This document shows positions 36,952 to 47,589 of a stretch of 64,000 bases of DNA, piece by piece. Source of the DNA: Buchnera aphidicola (GTDB taxonomy: Bacteria > Pseudomonadota > Gammaproteobacteria > Enterobacterales > Enterobacteriaceae); the NCBI RefSeq assembly GCF_900128725.1, contig NZ_LT667500.1, positions 124,001 through 188,000 of the forward strand, read 5' to 3'. Each line of letters begins with the position of its first letter. Positions within the stretch are counted from its first letter, which is position 1. The position numbers and the translations under genes are program-made. The notes under the pieces are model-generated. The model was given only the letters and a program-made list of their open reading frames with translations. It did not search any database and was not told the DNA's origin.

Positions 36952-39612
36952 ATGTTTAAAAATATTTTTCCAGATAGCGATCCGATTGAAACTTCTGAAT
37001 GGATAGATTCTATGCATTCAGTTATAAAGAGAAGTGGAAAAAAAAGAGCTTATTTTTTAATAAATAAGATTTTAAACTCCAATCTTTTACAAAAGACTAA
37101 TTTTTATACAACAGCCGGATTAGAGTACATTAATACAATTGATGTAAAGGATGAGCCCGAATATCCTGGCAACATATTTTTAGAAAAGAACATTTGCTCT
37201 GCAGTACGATGGAACGCCATTATGATGGTTTTGAGAGCTTCTAAAAAAAACCTAGATTTAGGCGGTCACATTGCTTCTTTTCAATCTTCAGCAATGATTT
37301 ATGAAGTATGTTTTAATCATTTTTTTCGAGCTAGTAATAAAGATGATGGCGGGGATTTAGTTTATTTTCAAGGCCATATTTCTCCGGGTATTTATGCTAG
37401 AGCTTTTTTAGAAAATCGATTAACAGAAGAGCAGTTAGATAATTTTAGACAAGAAGTTGATGGTTTAGGATTATCTTCTTATCCTCATCCTAAATTAATG
37501 CCGAGTTTTTGGCAGTTTCCTTCTGTTTCTATGGGTTTGAGCTCTATTTCCTCAATTTATCAGGCTAAATTTTTAAAATATTTGCACTCTAGAAAATTAA
37601 AAGATACTTCAAAACAAACTGTATATGCTTTTTTAGGTGATGGTGAAATGGACGAACCTGAGTCTAGAGGAGCAGTTACCATAGCTTCTAGAGAAAAATT
37701 AGATAATTTGATTTTTGTTGTTAACTGTAATTTGCAGCGCTTAGATGGCCCTGTTACAGGAAACGGAAAGATTATTGATGAATTAAGTAATTTCTTTTTA
37801 GGGTCTGGCTGGCATGTTATTAGAGTAATATGGGGTAGCCAATGGGATTGTTTGTTAGAGAAAGATCGTTTGGGTTATTTAAAAAAATTAATGAGTGAAA
37901 CTGTAGATGGAGATTATCAAACATTTAAATCAAAAGACGGAGCATATATTCGAAAATATTTTTTTGGAAAATATGAAGAAACGAAAAAATTAGTAGATAA
38001 TATGTCTGATGATGAAATTTGGAAATTAAAGAGAGGTGGCCATGATTTTAAAAAATTGTATTCTGCTTTTCATGCAGCAAAATTAGTAAAAAATAAACCA
38101 GTAGTTATATTGATTCACACAGTGAAAGGGTATGGATTAGGTAATATTGCTGAGGGAAAAAATATAGCTCATCAAATAAAAAGTTTAGATATTCAAGATA
38201 TTCAACATTTAAAAAAACATTTAAAAATAGAATTAAATACTGAATCTATACAAAAATTATCGTATATAAAATTTCCGTTGAATTCTCCGGAATCACAATA
38301 TTTACATGATCAAAGAAAAAAATTAAGCGGTTATCTTCCTTGTCGATCCAATAAATTTTCTGAAATATTAGAAATTCCTGCGTTAAGTGATTTTGATTCT
38401 ATCTTGACAAAACAAGACAGACCTATTTCCACTACTATTGCGTTTGTCCGCATTTTAAATATTTTATTAAAAAATATGAGTTTGAAAAATAGAATTGTTC
38501 CTATTGTTGCCGATGAAGCTCGTACATTTGGGATGGAAGGTTTATTTCGTCAAATCGGAATATATAATTCTCAAGGACAAAGATACACGCCTTCTGATAA
38601 AGATCAGTTTTTTTATTATAAAGAAGCTTGTCAAGGTCAAATTTTACAGGAAGGAATTAGTGAGTTAGGAGCATGTGCATCATGGTTAGCTGCCGCAACA
38701 TCTTACAGTACTAATAATTTTCCAATGATACCGTTTTATATTTATTATTCTATGTTTGGTTTTCAGAGAATCGGTGATCTTTTGTGGTCATGTGGTGATC
38801 AACAGGCTAGAGGTTTTTTAATTGGCGCTACATCTGGTAGAACTACATTAAATGGAGAAGGCTTGCAGCATGCAGATGGACATAGTCATGTTTTGTCATT
38901 AACGATACCCAATTGCATATCTTATGATCCTACATATGGTTATGAGTTAGCTGTAATTATACAATCTGGTTTACAGCGCATGTATGGCCAGCAACAAGAG
39001 AATATTTTTTATTATATTACTACATTAAATGAAAATTATGTTATGCCTAAAATGTCTAATAGTATGATAAAGGGTATTTGTAAAGGGATATATAAGCTAG
39101 ATACTTTATATGGTAAAAAGGGTCATGTACAATTGATGGGATCAGGCGCTATTTTTCAGTGCATAAGAAAAGCAGCTAAAATCTTGCTACTAGAGTACAA
39201 TATAGGCTCTGATATCTATAGCGTTACTTCCTTTACCGAAATCGCTCGTAATGGTCAAGATTGTATGAGATGGAATATGCTTAATCCCTTAAAAACAAAG
39301 AAAAAACCTTATATTGCTACCATTATGAATCAATGCCCCGTTGTAGCTGCGACAGATTACATAAAAGTTTTCGCAGAACAAATTCGAGCATATATTCCGT
39401 CTAAGGCGTTTTATGTTTTAGGATCCGATGGGTTTGGTAGATCAGATAGTCGTCAGAAGTTACGTAATTTTTTTGAAATAGATGAATCATACGTTGTTAT
39501 TGCTGCATTGAAATTATTAGTAGAAGAAGGCACTATTGATGTACAAATACTATCAGATGCTTTAAAAAAATTTAATATTTTTTCAGATAAGCTGAATCCA
39601 CGTTTAGCATAA
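36952..39612 (+). CDS. aceE: Pyruvate dehydrogenase E1 component
   Basis: Homodimeric thiamine-diphosphate-dependent pyruvate decarboxylase of the PDH complex (886 aa; E. coli 887). Well conserved throughout: QGHISPGIYARAFLENRLTEEQ near 139, the ThDP-binding GDGEMDEPESRGA near 230 and HTVKGYGLGNIAEGKN near 385. DEARTFGMEGLFRQIGIY near 522 and GRTTLNGEGLQHADGHS near 637 follow. First gene of aceE-aceF-lpdA, with 11 bases to aceF. No PdhR-like regulator is in the window. Confidence 0.97.
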   Translation: MFKNIFPDSDPIETSEWIDSMHSVIKRSGKKRAYFLINKILNSNLLQKTNFYTTAGLEYINTIDVKDEPEYPGNIFLEKNICSAVRWNAIMMVLRASKKNLDLGGHIASFQSSAMIYEVCFNHFFRASNKDDGGDLVYFQGHISPGIYARAFLENRLTEEQLDNFRQEVDGLGLSSYPHPKLMPSFWQFPSVSMGLSSISSIYQAKFLKYLHSRKLKDTSKQTVYAFLGDGEMDEPESRGAVTIASREKLDNLIFVVNCNLQRLDGPVTGNGKIIDELSNFFLGSGWHVIRVIWGSQWDCLLEKDRLGYLKKLMSETVDGDYQTFKSKDGAYIRKYFFGKYEETKKLVDNMSDDEIWKLKRGGHDFKKLYSAFHAAKLVKNKPVVILIHTVKGYGLGNIAEGKNIAHQIKSLDIQDIQHLKKHLKIELNTESIQKLSYIKFPLNSPESQYLHDQRKKLSGYLPCRSNKFSEILEIPALSDFDSILTKQDRPISTTIAFVRILNILLKNMSLKNRIVPIVADEARTFGMEGLFRQIGIYNSQGQRYTPSDKDQFFYYKEACQGQILQEGISELGACASWLAAATSYSTNNFPMIPFYIYYSMFGFQRIGDLLWSCGDQQARGFLIGATSGRTTLNGEGLQHADGHSHVLSLTIPNCISYDPTYGYELAVIIQSGLQRMYGQQQENIFYYITTLNENYVMPKMSNSMIKGICKGIYKLDTLYGKKGHVQLMGSGAIFQCIRKAAKILLLEYNIGSDIYSVTSFTEIARNGQDCMRWNMLNPLKTKKKPYIATIMNQCPVVAATDYIKVFAEQIRAYIPSKAFYVLGSDGFGRSDSRQKLRNFFEIDESYVVIAALKLLVEEGTIDVQILSDALKKFNIFSDKLNPRLA

Positions 39613-39623
39613 GAGGTGACACG

Positions 39624-40877
39624 GTGGACGTAGAAGTATGTATTCCAGATATTGGAATTGATCGAGTTGAAGTAATAGAAATTTTTGTTCAAGAAGGAGA
39701 GATGATCAAAAAAGAAGACAGTCTGATTTCTGTTGAAGGGCATAAGTCTGTTCTTGAAATTCCATCTCCAACTTCAGGGAAAATAAAAAAAGTTTGTATT
39801 AAGGTAGGAGATATAGTTCATGTTAATAAATTAATTGCTTTAATAGATCAGTCTAATCAAAGCGATTGTATTATAAAAGAAAGGAAATCCGACAACTTAG
39901 GCTCATGTTCTTTAGATATTTCTGATCAATCGGAGTCTAATGAGATATGTCGTGTAAATCGAGGTTTTACAACAAAAAAACCTATTCACGCTGCTCCCAA
40001 TATTCGTCGTATGGCTAGAATGCTTAATATTGATTTATCACAAATAGAAGGAAGCGGGAACAGGGGAAGAATTACACGAGAAGATTTAAAAAAATATAGT
40101 AAAATGAATTCTAATACAAATTTTCAAAAAAAAACTATGAATTTATTTCAAAAAAATCATTTAAAGGATATTAGTAAACAAACAAAATATAAATCTTTAT
40201 CAACTATTCAGCAGGTCTCCGGTAATAACTTATTGAATAATTGGAAAAATATTCCACATGTTACTCAATTTGATGATGCGGACATCACTAATTTAGAAAA
40301 ATTTAGAAAGTCATATAATTTAGCTAAATCTAAGGACAAAAAGTATCAAATGGTTTCATTATTAGCATTTATAGTAAAAGCGGTTATGTGTGCGCTAATA
40401 GAATATCCTAGATTTAATAGTATGTTAGACGTCAGTAAAAAAAGAATTGTTTTGAATCAAGATATTAACATTGGTATAGCGGTAGATACTGAGAAAGGTC
40501 TATTGGTTCCTGTTTTAAAAGATTTGAGATATAAAAATGTGCGACAAATATCTAAAGATATTGCTAACATGGCCTTAAAAGCTAAAAATAATCAATTAAG
40601 TGTTTCAGAAATGACTGGCGGTAGCTTTACTATCTCTAGCTTGGGCGGTATAGGGGGGACTGGTTTTACGCCTATTATTAATGCTCCAGAAGCGTGTATC
40701 TTAGGAATTTCGAAGGCGTCTATTAAACCTGTTTGGAGCACAAAAGAGTTTTTACCTCGATTAATCTTGCCTTTTTCTTTATCTTATGACCACCGTATTA
40801 TTGATGGAGCTGATGGGGTGCGTTTTACAACTTTGTTAAGTCAACTTTTATCCGATATAAGAGTGTTGTTAGTATAA
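39624..40877 (+). CDS. aceF: Dihydrolipoyl acetyltransferase (PDH E2), single lipoyl domain
   Basis: Core of the PDH complex that carries and transfers the acetyl group (417 aa; E. coli 630). The start is GTG at 39624. There is one lipoyl domain (residues 1-75) instead of the three in E. coli; its lipoyl lysine is K41 in VEGHKSVLEI, where the usual flanking sequence is GDKAS. A peripheral subunit-binding domain follows near 118-155 (APNIRRMARMLNIDLSQIEGSG), then the catalytic domain with SYDHRIIDGADG near 387. Linkers are Ser/Asn/Lys-rich rather than Ala/Pro-rich. Confidence 0.95.
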   Translation: MDVEVCIPDIGIDRVEVIEIFVQEGEMIKKEDSLISVEGHKSVLEIPSPTSGKIKKVCIKVGDIVHVNKLIALIDQSNQSDCIIKERKSDNLGSCSLDISDQSESNEICRVNRGFTTKKPIHAAPNIRRMARMLNIDLSQIEGSGNRGRITREDLKKYSKMNSNTNFQKKTMNLFQKNHLKDISKQTKYKSLSTIQQVSGNNLLNNWKNIPHVTQFDDADITNLEKFRKSYNLAKSKDKKYQMVSLLAFIVKAVMCALIEYPRFNSMLDVSKKRIVLNQDINIGIAVDTEKGLLVPVLKDLRYKNVRQISKDIANMALKAKNNQLSVSEMTGGSFTISSLGGIGGTGFTPIINAPEACILGISKASIKPVWSTKEFLPRLILPFSLSYDHRIIDGADGVRFTTLLSQLLSDIRVLLV

Positions 40878-40959
40878 TAACTATTTTTATTGCTTATTTT
40901 TAAGAGATATATTTACTTAGTTATTAACGTAAAATTATTTTTAATTAAACGAGTATTTT

Positions 40960-42378
40960 ATGAAAAAGAATATTAATGTTAACGTAGTGGTGATTGGCGG
41001 CGGGCCGGCGGGCTATTCTTCTGCTTTTAGATGTTCTGATTTGGGTTTATCTGTTGTAGTTGTAGAAAAATACGGAGTATTAGGTGGTACATGCTTAAAT
41101 GTCGGGTGTATCCCGTCAAAATCTTTATTATATTTAGCTACTTTGATAAAAGAAATCAAAGAATTTTCTAAATATGGAATTAATATCGGTAGTATTAAAT
41201 CATTAAATTTTTCTAATGTGATGAATTGGAAGAATAATATCATCTCTAATTTAAGCCGAGGTCTCTTAGATATGGCTAAACATAGAAAAATAAAAATCTT
41301 ACGCGGCATAGGAAAGTTTATTAGCGCGCATTCATTAGAGGTTCAACATGATGATTTAATACATAATATTAGCTTTGATTATGCTATTATTGCTACTGGC
41401 TCTCGTCCAATACAATTGCCTAAACTACCTTACGAAGATAATCGTATTTGGGATTCTACGCAAGCTTTAAATAGTATCGCAATCCCTAAAAAACTTTTGA
41501 TTATTGGAGCAGGTATTATTGGCTTAGAAATGGCAACTATATACAATGCTTTAGGGTCTGAAGTAGATATTATAGATAGCTCTAAAAGATTTTTTCCTTT
41601 AATTGATGAAGATTCTAGTAATTTATTTTTAAGATATACTAAAGAATATTTTAATATTTATTTGAATACTACGTTAGTAACATTAACTGCAGATACGCGC
41701 GGAATATCTGTAACGACAAATGTTAATAATGACTCTGTATCTAATAATTTGTATGATAACGTATTGCTTTCTGTAGGTAGATCCCCTAATACCCAAAACT
41801 TAAATTTAAACGCTGCTGGTGTTCAATCGGATTCCTCAGGTTTTATTAAAACAAATCAGCAAATGTGTACTAATATATCAAATATTTTTGCTATTGGTGA
41901 TGTAGTGGGTCAGCCTATGCTTGCGCATAAAGGGATGTATGAAGCGCATATAGCCGCAGAAGTCATTTCGGGAAAGAAACATTTTTTTGAGCCTAAAGTA
42001 ATCCCTTGTGTTGCATATTGTGATCCTGAAATTGCCTGGACCGGTATTATGGAAGATACAGCCAAATTACAGGGTATTAATTATCGGTCGGTAATTATGC
42101 CCTGGAAGTTTTCTGGGAAAGCAATTAGTTCTAATTGTTCCGATACAGGCATGACTAAATTAATTATTGACAGTGATTGCAATAAAATTATCGGCGGAGT
42201 GATAATAGGCAGACATGCAGGAGAGTTGTTGTCACAAATTAGCTTATCTATTGAAATGGGGTGTGATATAGAGGATATAGCCTTAACTATTCATCCTCAT
42301 CCCACTTTAGCGGAATCTATTCATATATCAGCTCAACTGTATAGTTGCACTGCTACGGATATGATAAATAAGATATAA
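40960..42378 (+). CDS. lpdA: Dihydrolipoyl dehydrogenase (E3)
   Basis: Flavoprotein that reoxidises dihydrolipoamide and makes NADH (472 aa; E. coli 474). FAD-binding GGGPAGYSSAF near 13, redox pair C45/C50 (GGTCLNVGCIPSK), NAD-binding GAGIIGLEMA near 182, FAIGDVVGQPMLAHKG near 310 and the C-terminal HPHPTLAES with the active-site histidine are all present. Third PDH gene, 82 bases after aceF. NADH produced here feeds complex I encoded at the start of the window. Confidence 0.97.
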   Translation: MKKNINVNVVVIGGGPAGYSSAFRCSDLGLSVVVVEKYGVLGGTCLNVGCIPSKSLLYLATLIKEIKEFSKYGINIGSIKSLNFSNVMNWKNNIISNLSRGLLDMAKHRKIKILRGIGKFISAHSLEVQHDDLIHNISFDYAIIATGSRPIQLPKLPYEDNRIWDSTQALNSIAIPKKLLIIGAGIIGLEMATIYNALGSEVDIIDSSKRFFPLIDEDSSNLFLRYTKEYFNIYLNTTLVTLTADTRGISVTTNVNNDSVSNNLYDNVLLSVGRSPNTQNLNLNAAGVQSDSSGFIKTNQQMCTNISNIFAIGDVVGQPMLAHKGMYEAHIAAEVISGKKHFFEPKVIPCVAYCDPEIAWTGIMEDTAKLQGINYRSVIMPWKFSGKAISSNCSDTGMTKLIIDSDCNKIIGGVIIGRHAGELLSQISLSIEMGCDIEDIALTIHPHPTLAESIHISAQLYSCTATDMINKI

Positions 42379-42865
42379 ATAATGTATACACATTTTTAAT
42401 TAGATATTTAACTTTTTTAAATGTCATGAGTCAGTAGTACCTAATATTTAATTATACAATTTATATTAATTTTATTTTTTTTTTTTTTTTAATCTTTGTG
42501 ATGTTGTATGTGTTGATCATTTATCTTAAAAAATATATTTTTTAGATTTTACAAGGTTATATTGAAATGTACAAGTTATTTAAATACAGCTTTATTTTTA
42601 GTTATTTATGAAACATAATAAGCTTTATATACAATATCGGTAACTTTTCGTAATAGTATATTGAGTATACTGTATTTAAATGATTTATTTTATTAAATTT
42701 TTTGTTATTTAGCAGTATATATAATTTATATATTTTAAGAGCAGGTTATTTTCCTGCTCTAAAACTAAAACTCTTGTAGAGTAATTGCAGGATATATAAT
42801 TATTTAAATATTAAATATATAATTTTGTTTCAGCAATGCGCATGCTATGTATTTAATACATGACA
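42379..42865. other. Intergenic region between convergent lpdA and erpA
   Basis: 487 bases without a gene. It contains a run of 16 T at 42475-42490 and a GC-richer hairpin at 42738-42760 (see that entry). From memory, speD and speE occupy this place in other Buchnera; no remnant was seen. Confidence 0.45.
42738..42760. terminator. Candidate bidirectional terminator hairpin
   Basis: AGAGCAGG (42738-42745) pairs perfectly with CCTGCTCT (42753-42760) around a seven-base loop. The stem is notably GC-rich for this genome and sits between two convergent genes, 106 bases past the erpA stop. There is no long U tract on either side, so termination efficiency is uncertain. Confidence 0.4.
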
Positions 42866-43201
42866 TTATATACTAAATGATAATCCGCATCCGCAGGTAC
42901 TTTTAGCATTGGGATTAATAACTGTAAATTTAGATCCTTCCAAGTTTTCTATATAATCTATTTGTCCTCCGGTTAAATATTGAAAACTAATTGGATCTAT
43001 AATTATTTCAATGTTAGATATTGAAATATGTATGTCATTTTTTTTAATATTTTCTTCTAATTTAAAGCAATATTGAAAACCGCTACATCCACCCCCCGTT
43101 ATATATATTCGCAATTTTAATTGTAGATTTTTTTTTATTTCTATTAACTTTTTAACTCTCTTCACTGCTTTTTCTGTGATATTTAATGAATAGATAGACA
43201 T
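42866..43201 (-). CDS. erpA: Iron-sulfur cluster insertion protein ErpA
   Basis: A-type carrier that hands Fe-S clusters to apoproteins (111 aa; E. coli 114). The three cluster cysteines are C39 ([10 protein letters not shown]) and C103/C105 ([11 protein letters not shown]). The C-terminus aligns with E. coli ErpA better than with IscA, including the [20 protein letters not shown] stretch. NuoG and NuoI in the window are plausible clients. It lies 208 bases from ftsZ on the same strand. Confidence 0.95.
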   Translation of the reverse strand: MSIYSLNITEKAVKRVKKLIEIKKNLQLKLRIYITGGGCSGFQYCFKLEENIKKNDIHISISNIEIIIDPISFQYLTGGQIDYIENLEGSKFTVINPNAKSTCGCGLSFSI

Positions 43202-43409
43202 GTTTATATATAAACTCTATTTTTATATAAATTATTAATAGAATATTATTCGCGATATTAAACCATTTGGTTATAATGGTATTTAGAGTAATTTTTTAAA
43301 AAATATTTTATTTATAAATAATGATGAAATTAACTATGAAGTTTTTAGTGTTAATTTTTTAATTCATAAACTGACATGATCGCGTATTAAGGTGTATTTT
43401 TTTTTTATT

Positions 43410-44564
43410 TTAATCGTTTTTTTTTCTCAAAAAAGCCGGAATATCTAAAAAATTTTTTTCATATTTTTTCATTGGGTTGATATCATTGTAGTTATTTTTT
43501 TTAATATTTTGGTGATTAAGAATCCCGTTTCTGCGTAATGATTGGTACCTCTGATTTACCGGAAGTTCTTTTGAAGGTGTGTTTCGAATAAAAGAATTTT
43601 CGGATCGTTTTTCTACTCCAATTCCTGTAGCTACCACAGTTACTCTTAATGAGTGATCCATTTGAGGGTCCAGAGAAGTTCCTATCACTACAGTGGCATT
43701 ATCAGATGAGAACGCTCGAATAGTATTACCTACAGTTTCAAATTCGTCTAATCGTAAGTCAAATCCTGCAGTAATGTTTACTAATACTCCTCTGGCTCCA
43801 GAAAGGTCAATATCTTCTAGTAAAGGGCTAGATATAGCAATTTCAGAAGCTTCTTCTGCTCTATTTTCTCCTGACGCAGATCCGGTTCCCATCATGGCAT
43901 AGCCCATTTCTGACATTACAGTTCGCACATCTGCAAAATCAACATTCATTAAACCTGGACGCGTGATTAGTTCAGCTATACCTTGTACAGCACCTTTTAA
44001 TACATCATTAGCTGCCCCAAAAGCATCTAAAAGAGATATTCCTCGCGTCAGCACTTTTAGTAATTTGTCATTAGGAATCGTAATGAGAGAATCTACATAT
44101 TTAGATAATTCGTTTAAGCCCTGTTCAGCAAAATTCATTCTTTTTTTACCTTCGAAATTAAAGGGTTTGGTCACAACGGCTACAGTTAAGATTCCTAGCT
44201 CTTTAGCTACTTCGGCTACTACTGGGGCAGCTCCTGTCCCGGTTCCACCGCCCATCCCTGCGGCTATAAATACCATATCCGCTCCTTCTAATGCCAGCTT
44301 TAATGTTTCTCTGTCTTCTTCGGCAGAATTTTTTCCTACATCTGGATTCGCTCCTGCTCCTAAACCTTTGGTAATGTTATTTCCAATTTGTATTGTTTGT
44401 CCAACTGCTATTTTTCTTAAGGCTTGTGCGTCTGTATTAATAGCAAAAAATTCAACACCTTCTATTTTTTCGCGAACCATATGTTCAACTGCATTACTGC
44501 CTCCCCCTCCTACACCAATTACTTTAATTACTGCATCGTTACTTAATTCAGATGGTTCGAACAT
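43410..44564 (-). CDS. ftsZ: Cell division protein FtsZ
   Basis: Tubulin-like GTPase forming the division ring (384 aa; E. coli 383). The nucleotide-binding [10 protein letters not shown] near 17, tubulin signature [10 protein letters not shown] near 107 and the catalytic T7-loop [11 protein letters not shown] near 207 are intact. The C-terminal peptide [11 protein letters not shown], which binds FtsA, is also kept. The gene is less AT-rich than its surroundings and so under strong selection. ftsA lies 55 bases upstream; lpxC, next to ftsZ in E. coli, is absent. Confidence 0.98.
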   Translation of the reverse strand: MFEPSELSNDAVIKVIGVGGGGSNAVEHMVREKIEGVEFFAINTDAQALRKIAVGQTIQIGNNITKGLGAGANPDVGKNSAEEDRETLKLALEGADMVFIAAGMGGGTGTGAAPVVAEVAKELGILTVAVVTKPFNFEGKKRMNFAEQGLNELSKYVDSLITIPNDKLLKVLTRGISLLDAFGAANDVLKGAVQGIAELITRPGLMNVDFADVRTVMSEMGYAMMGTGSASGENRAEEASEIAISSPLLEDIDLSGARGVLVNITAGFDLRLDEFETVGNTIRAFSSDNATVVIGTSLDPQMDHSLRVTVVATGIGVEKRSENSFIRNTPSKELPVNQRYQSLRRNGILNHQNIKKNNYNDINPMKKYEKNFLDIPAFLRKKND

Positions 44565-44619
44565 AAAATAAACTCCGTAAAATAGGAATGATAATACTAT
44601 TATATTTCTGATTCACTCT

Positions 44620-45873
44620 TTATATGGTTCTTAACCAGCGTTTTATTGTTTTAAATAAATGCTCGAGAGGCCCGTATTTTTTTTTCTTTTCTAAAGAGCG
44701 TTTATAAGAATTTTTTCCATAGCATAATAGACCAATACTGGTAGAATACTCGGGCTTAGAGAGATATTCGGGTATTGTGAGTATATTACATGGTTTTTTA
44801 AGTATTATATTAGCATGAAATATTTTTTTGGCGCATTGTGATAAATATTTTACTTGAGAAGAACCTCCGGTTAAAACTATAGTAGATGGTTCCTGTGCTT
44901 CATGATTTTTAAAATTATTTAGGGAATATGTTCTCATAATCTCGTCTTTAGCTAAATTTAACAATTCAGTATATCTTAAATTAATTACTTCGACTAAAGA
45001 ATCATAATCACAGTGAATGATTTTTTTTCCTTTTTTATTATAAATTTTTAATTTCTGGCATGAAATTGAAATATTTGTTTCCGCATATCCGTATTTTTTT
45101 TTTATAAATTCTGCGTCAGAATAAGATAAAGAGAATGCATAAGCAATATCTCGAGTTACTGTATTTCCGGCATAAGGGATCACGATATTATGATACAACG
45201 AACCTCGGGAATACATAGTAATGTTCATTGTTTCTCCCCCCATGTCAATCAAGCAAACTCCTGAATTTTTTTCTTCTTCTGTTAAAAGAGCTAAACTAGA
45301 CGCTAATCCGGAAAATATAGTTTTTTTTATAAAAACTCCGCATTTTTTCACTGCCTTAATAATGTTATCGTTAATGTTTTTATTACATGTAATAATATGC
45401 ACATTAGCTTGTATTCTTTTTCCAGATAACCCGATCGGGTTTTTAATTCCAAATTGTCTGTCAATAATAAAGTCTTGGGGTATAATATGTAGGATGCTAT
45501 GATCGTTATCGATCTTCACAGATGCCGCGGTATCAATGACGGTTTTTATATCCTGTTTGGTTACTTCTTTATGCTTAATGGGGGTAATCCCAATTTCATT
45601 ATGGCAATAAATTTCTTGGTATGACGCTGACAAAAATACAGAATAGATTTGGCAATTAGCCATGACCTCAGCATCATGAATAGATTTATTAATACATTTT
45701 ATTAATAACTCTAAATTATTAATCTTTCCTTTCTCTAGTCCTTGAGATGACGATTTTCCAAAACCAATTATGTTAATAGTTTCGTTGTCTAGAATTTCTC
45801 CTATTAAAACAATTATCTTTGTTGTGCCTATTTCTAATCCTGCAATTATGTTTTTTTTTATTGGAAGGTTCAT
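44620..45873 (-). CDS. ftsA: Cell division protein FtsA
   Basis: Actin-like protein that tethers FtsZ to the membrane (417 aa; E. coli 420). ATP-binding motifs are GLEIGTTKIIVLIGE near 12, VCLIDMGGETMNI near 206 and VLTGGSSQVKYL near 335. The C-terminal amphipathic membrane helix is kept (HLFKTIKRWLRTI). Upstream on this strand lies the 1.7-kb gene-free stretch where E. coli has ftsQ, ddlB and the mur genes. Confidence 0.96.
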   Translation of the reverse strand: MNLPIKKNIIAGLEIGTTKIIVLIGEILDNETINIIGFGKSSSQGLEKGKINNLELLIKCINKSIHDAEVMANCQIYSVFLSASYQEIYCHNEIGITPIKHKEVTKQDIKTVIDTAASVKIDNDHSILHIIPQDFIIDRQFGIKNPIGLSGKRIQANVHIITCNKNINDNIIKAVKKCGVFIKKTIFSGLASSLALLTEEEKNSGVCLIDMGGETMNITMYSRGSLYHNIVIPYAGNTVTRDIAYAFSLSYSDAEFIKKKYGYAETNISISCQKLKIYNKKGKKIIHCDYDSLVEVINLRYTELLNLAKDEIMRTYSLNNFKNHEAQEPSTIVLTGGSSQVKYLSQCAKKIFHANIILKKPCNILTIPEYLSKPEYSTSIGLLCYGKNSYKRSLEKKKKYGPLEHLFKTIKRWLRTI

Positions 45874-47589
45874 ATTTTAGCTTATACTAGAATTTTTTAT
45901 AATATTTTTATAATTCTTTTATGAATCTTTTTATAGATATTAATATAATTAATTTGTATTGCTATGAAATTTATAGAATTAAATATTCGTTTAGAATCAA
46001 GGATTTTTATACGATATATGTTTTATATAATCATCATATTTTTATTTTTTTTTGAATTTGAATGTGTTATAGATTATAGGGGTTGCTCTGTAAATATAAG
46101 AAATTAATTTTTGCAATACTACTCAATAGAGTTGCCAATTTATAATTTTTATTGCGTGTATTATATAAATTATTATTTTATTAATATAAAACATAAATAA
46201 AATAGAAAAATAGTTATGATTGTGGTGTATAAAATTTTAGTTATAAAATTTTATTAAATTTTTTTATATTAGCGAGTTATATTTAATACTCGGATAAAGC
46301 TTTTTTATTATGATGTATGTTCTGATCATAATGAGAAATTTGTATATTTTAAGGATATTAATATATAAAAAATAGTAGATTTTTTTTGGAAGTGATATTT
46401 ATAATAACTTCTTTATACATTATAAAGAATATTTATGCTTTAGTGTTAAGAAAATAAAAAATTTTTATAGCTATAAAGTTTTTATTTTAACTGATAAAAC
46501 GGCGCTGTTGCTATCCGATTTTTATCATCCGATAATTATTCAGGAGGCATGGACGATATAAGAATATTTGATTCATATACTAAATTTACGAATTCTTTAA
46601 AAATATTTTATGAATAAAAACATATATTTTTATTTTATTCAAAAGGGAGAGCTGGGTGAATATGATTTAAATATTTGTATATTTATTCTATTCATATAGA
46701 TATCCATTAACCGAGAATCCTTCCGATAATATTTCTTCTATTATTAGTATAACATATTTTTTATCTTGAGAAAAAATAAATTATATAGATTTTATTTATT
46801 TACATAAGTAGAATTACCTGTTTTTATTGTAAACATATAAACCGTGACTATTTTTTTTTGAGAAAAACGGATTAACGATTTTAATACAAAAAAGAAAGTT
46901 CAGTCATCATTTTTTTTGTAATTTTATAATTTAAAAATTTAAATATACTTAAAGTTTCATTATTTATGTAATTGCTATAAACAATACTCTATTGTAAAAT
47001 TTAAGTTTTATGTATTTAAGATTAAAAGGGTCAGATGTTTTGAATTTTTTTATATTTTGTCGCCTTTGAAGTTTAATAATTAGCATTTATATATAATGAA
47101 TAGCGGGAGCGCTGTACAGGCACAGTATTCTTTATATTTATAATTATGTATTAGCTTAAAATAATTTTATAAAAAATTCGAGCGCTTTTAAGATTGCTGT
47201 AAAATAGAAAAAATGTTATTTTAATAAATATTGTAAGTGTTTTTTTTAGAATACTCCGAGCTATAAGCATCATTTTTATTTTTAAAAATTATTTTTTTGT
47301 TTGAAAAATTTTAGCGGACGATCCAATTTTTTTTCCCGAATGATGACTGTTTATTTAGTAGTTACACTCAAAAAGAAAAATTTTTTATATATATATGAAG
47401 ATTTTTAAAATATGAGAATTATAAATAATTCTGAGCACTGGAAAAACAATATTCATTATTTTGTTTTTTTTTTTAAAAATATTATGGAGGATAAATAATG
47501 TTATTAAAAATATAATTATGAGTAAGTGTAATATATTTAATATTCATTCTCCTTTTTGTAGATGTTAGCTGAATGTCTTTGAAAAATAT
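45874..47589. other. 1.7-kb gene-free region in place of the mur/fts cluster
   Basis: No frame longer than about 60 codons and no recognisable domain on either strand. In E. coli and, as I recall, in other Buchnera this exact interval between rsmH and ftsA holds ftsL, ftsI, murE, murF, mraY, murD, ftsW, murG, murC and ddlB. An AAGGAG followed closely by ATG on the minus strand at 47554-47545, 36 bases after the rsmH stop, opens a frame of about 22 codons only and may be the last trace of the ftsL start. A few patches of higher GC (46500-46560, 47100-47130) may be worn gene remnants. Confidence 0.7.

Noticed and set aside
42475-42490. T16 run after lpdA as a terminator
   Set aside because: No stem precedes it, and homopolymer runs are common in this genome.
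43963-44571. 202-codon open frame antisense to ftsZ, rich in Ser/Pro/Ala
   Set aside because: It mirrors the well-conserved ftsZ gene on the other strand; its length is a by-product of the less AT-rich ftsZ sequence, and it has no match I recognise.
47523-47547. Minus-strand mini-ORF of about 22 codons after an AAGGAG, following rsmH
   Set aside because: Too short and only one base between the AAGGAG and ATG; noted as a possible trace of the ftsL start but not called as a gene.
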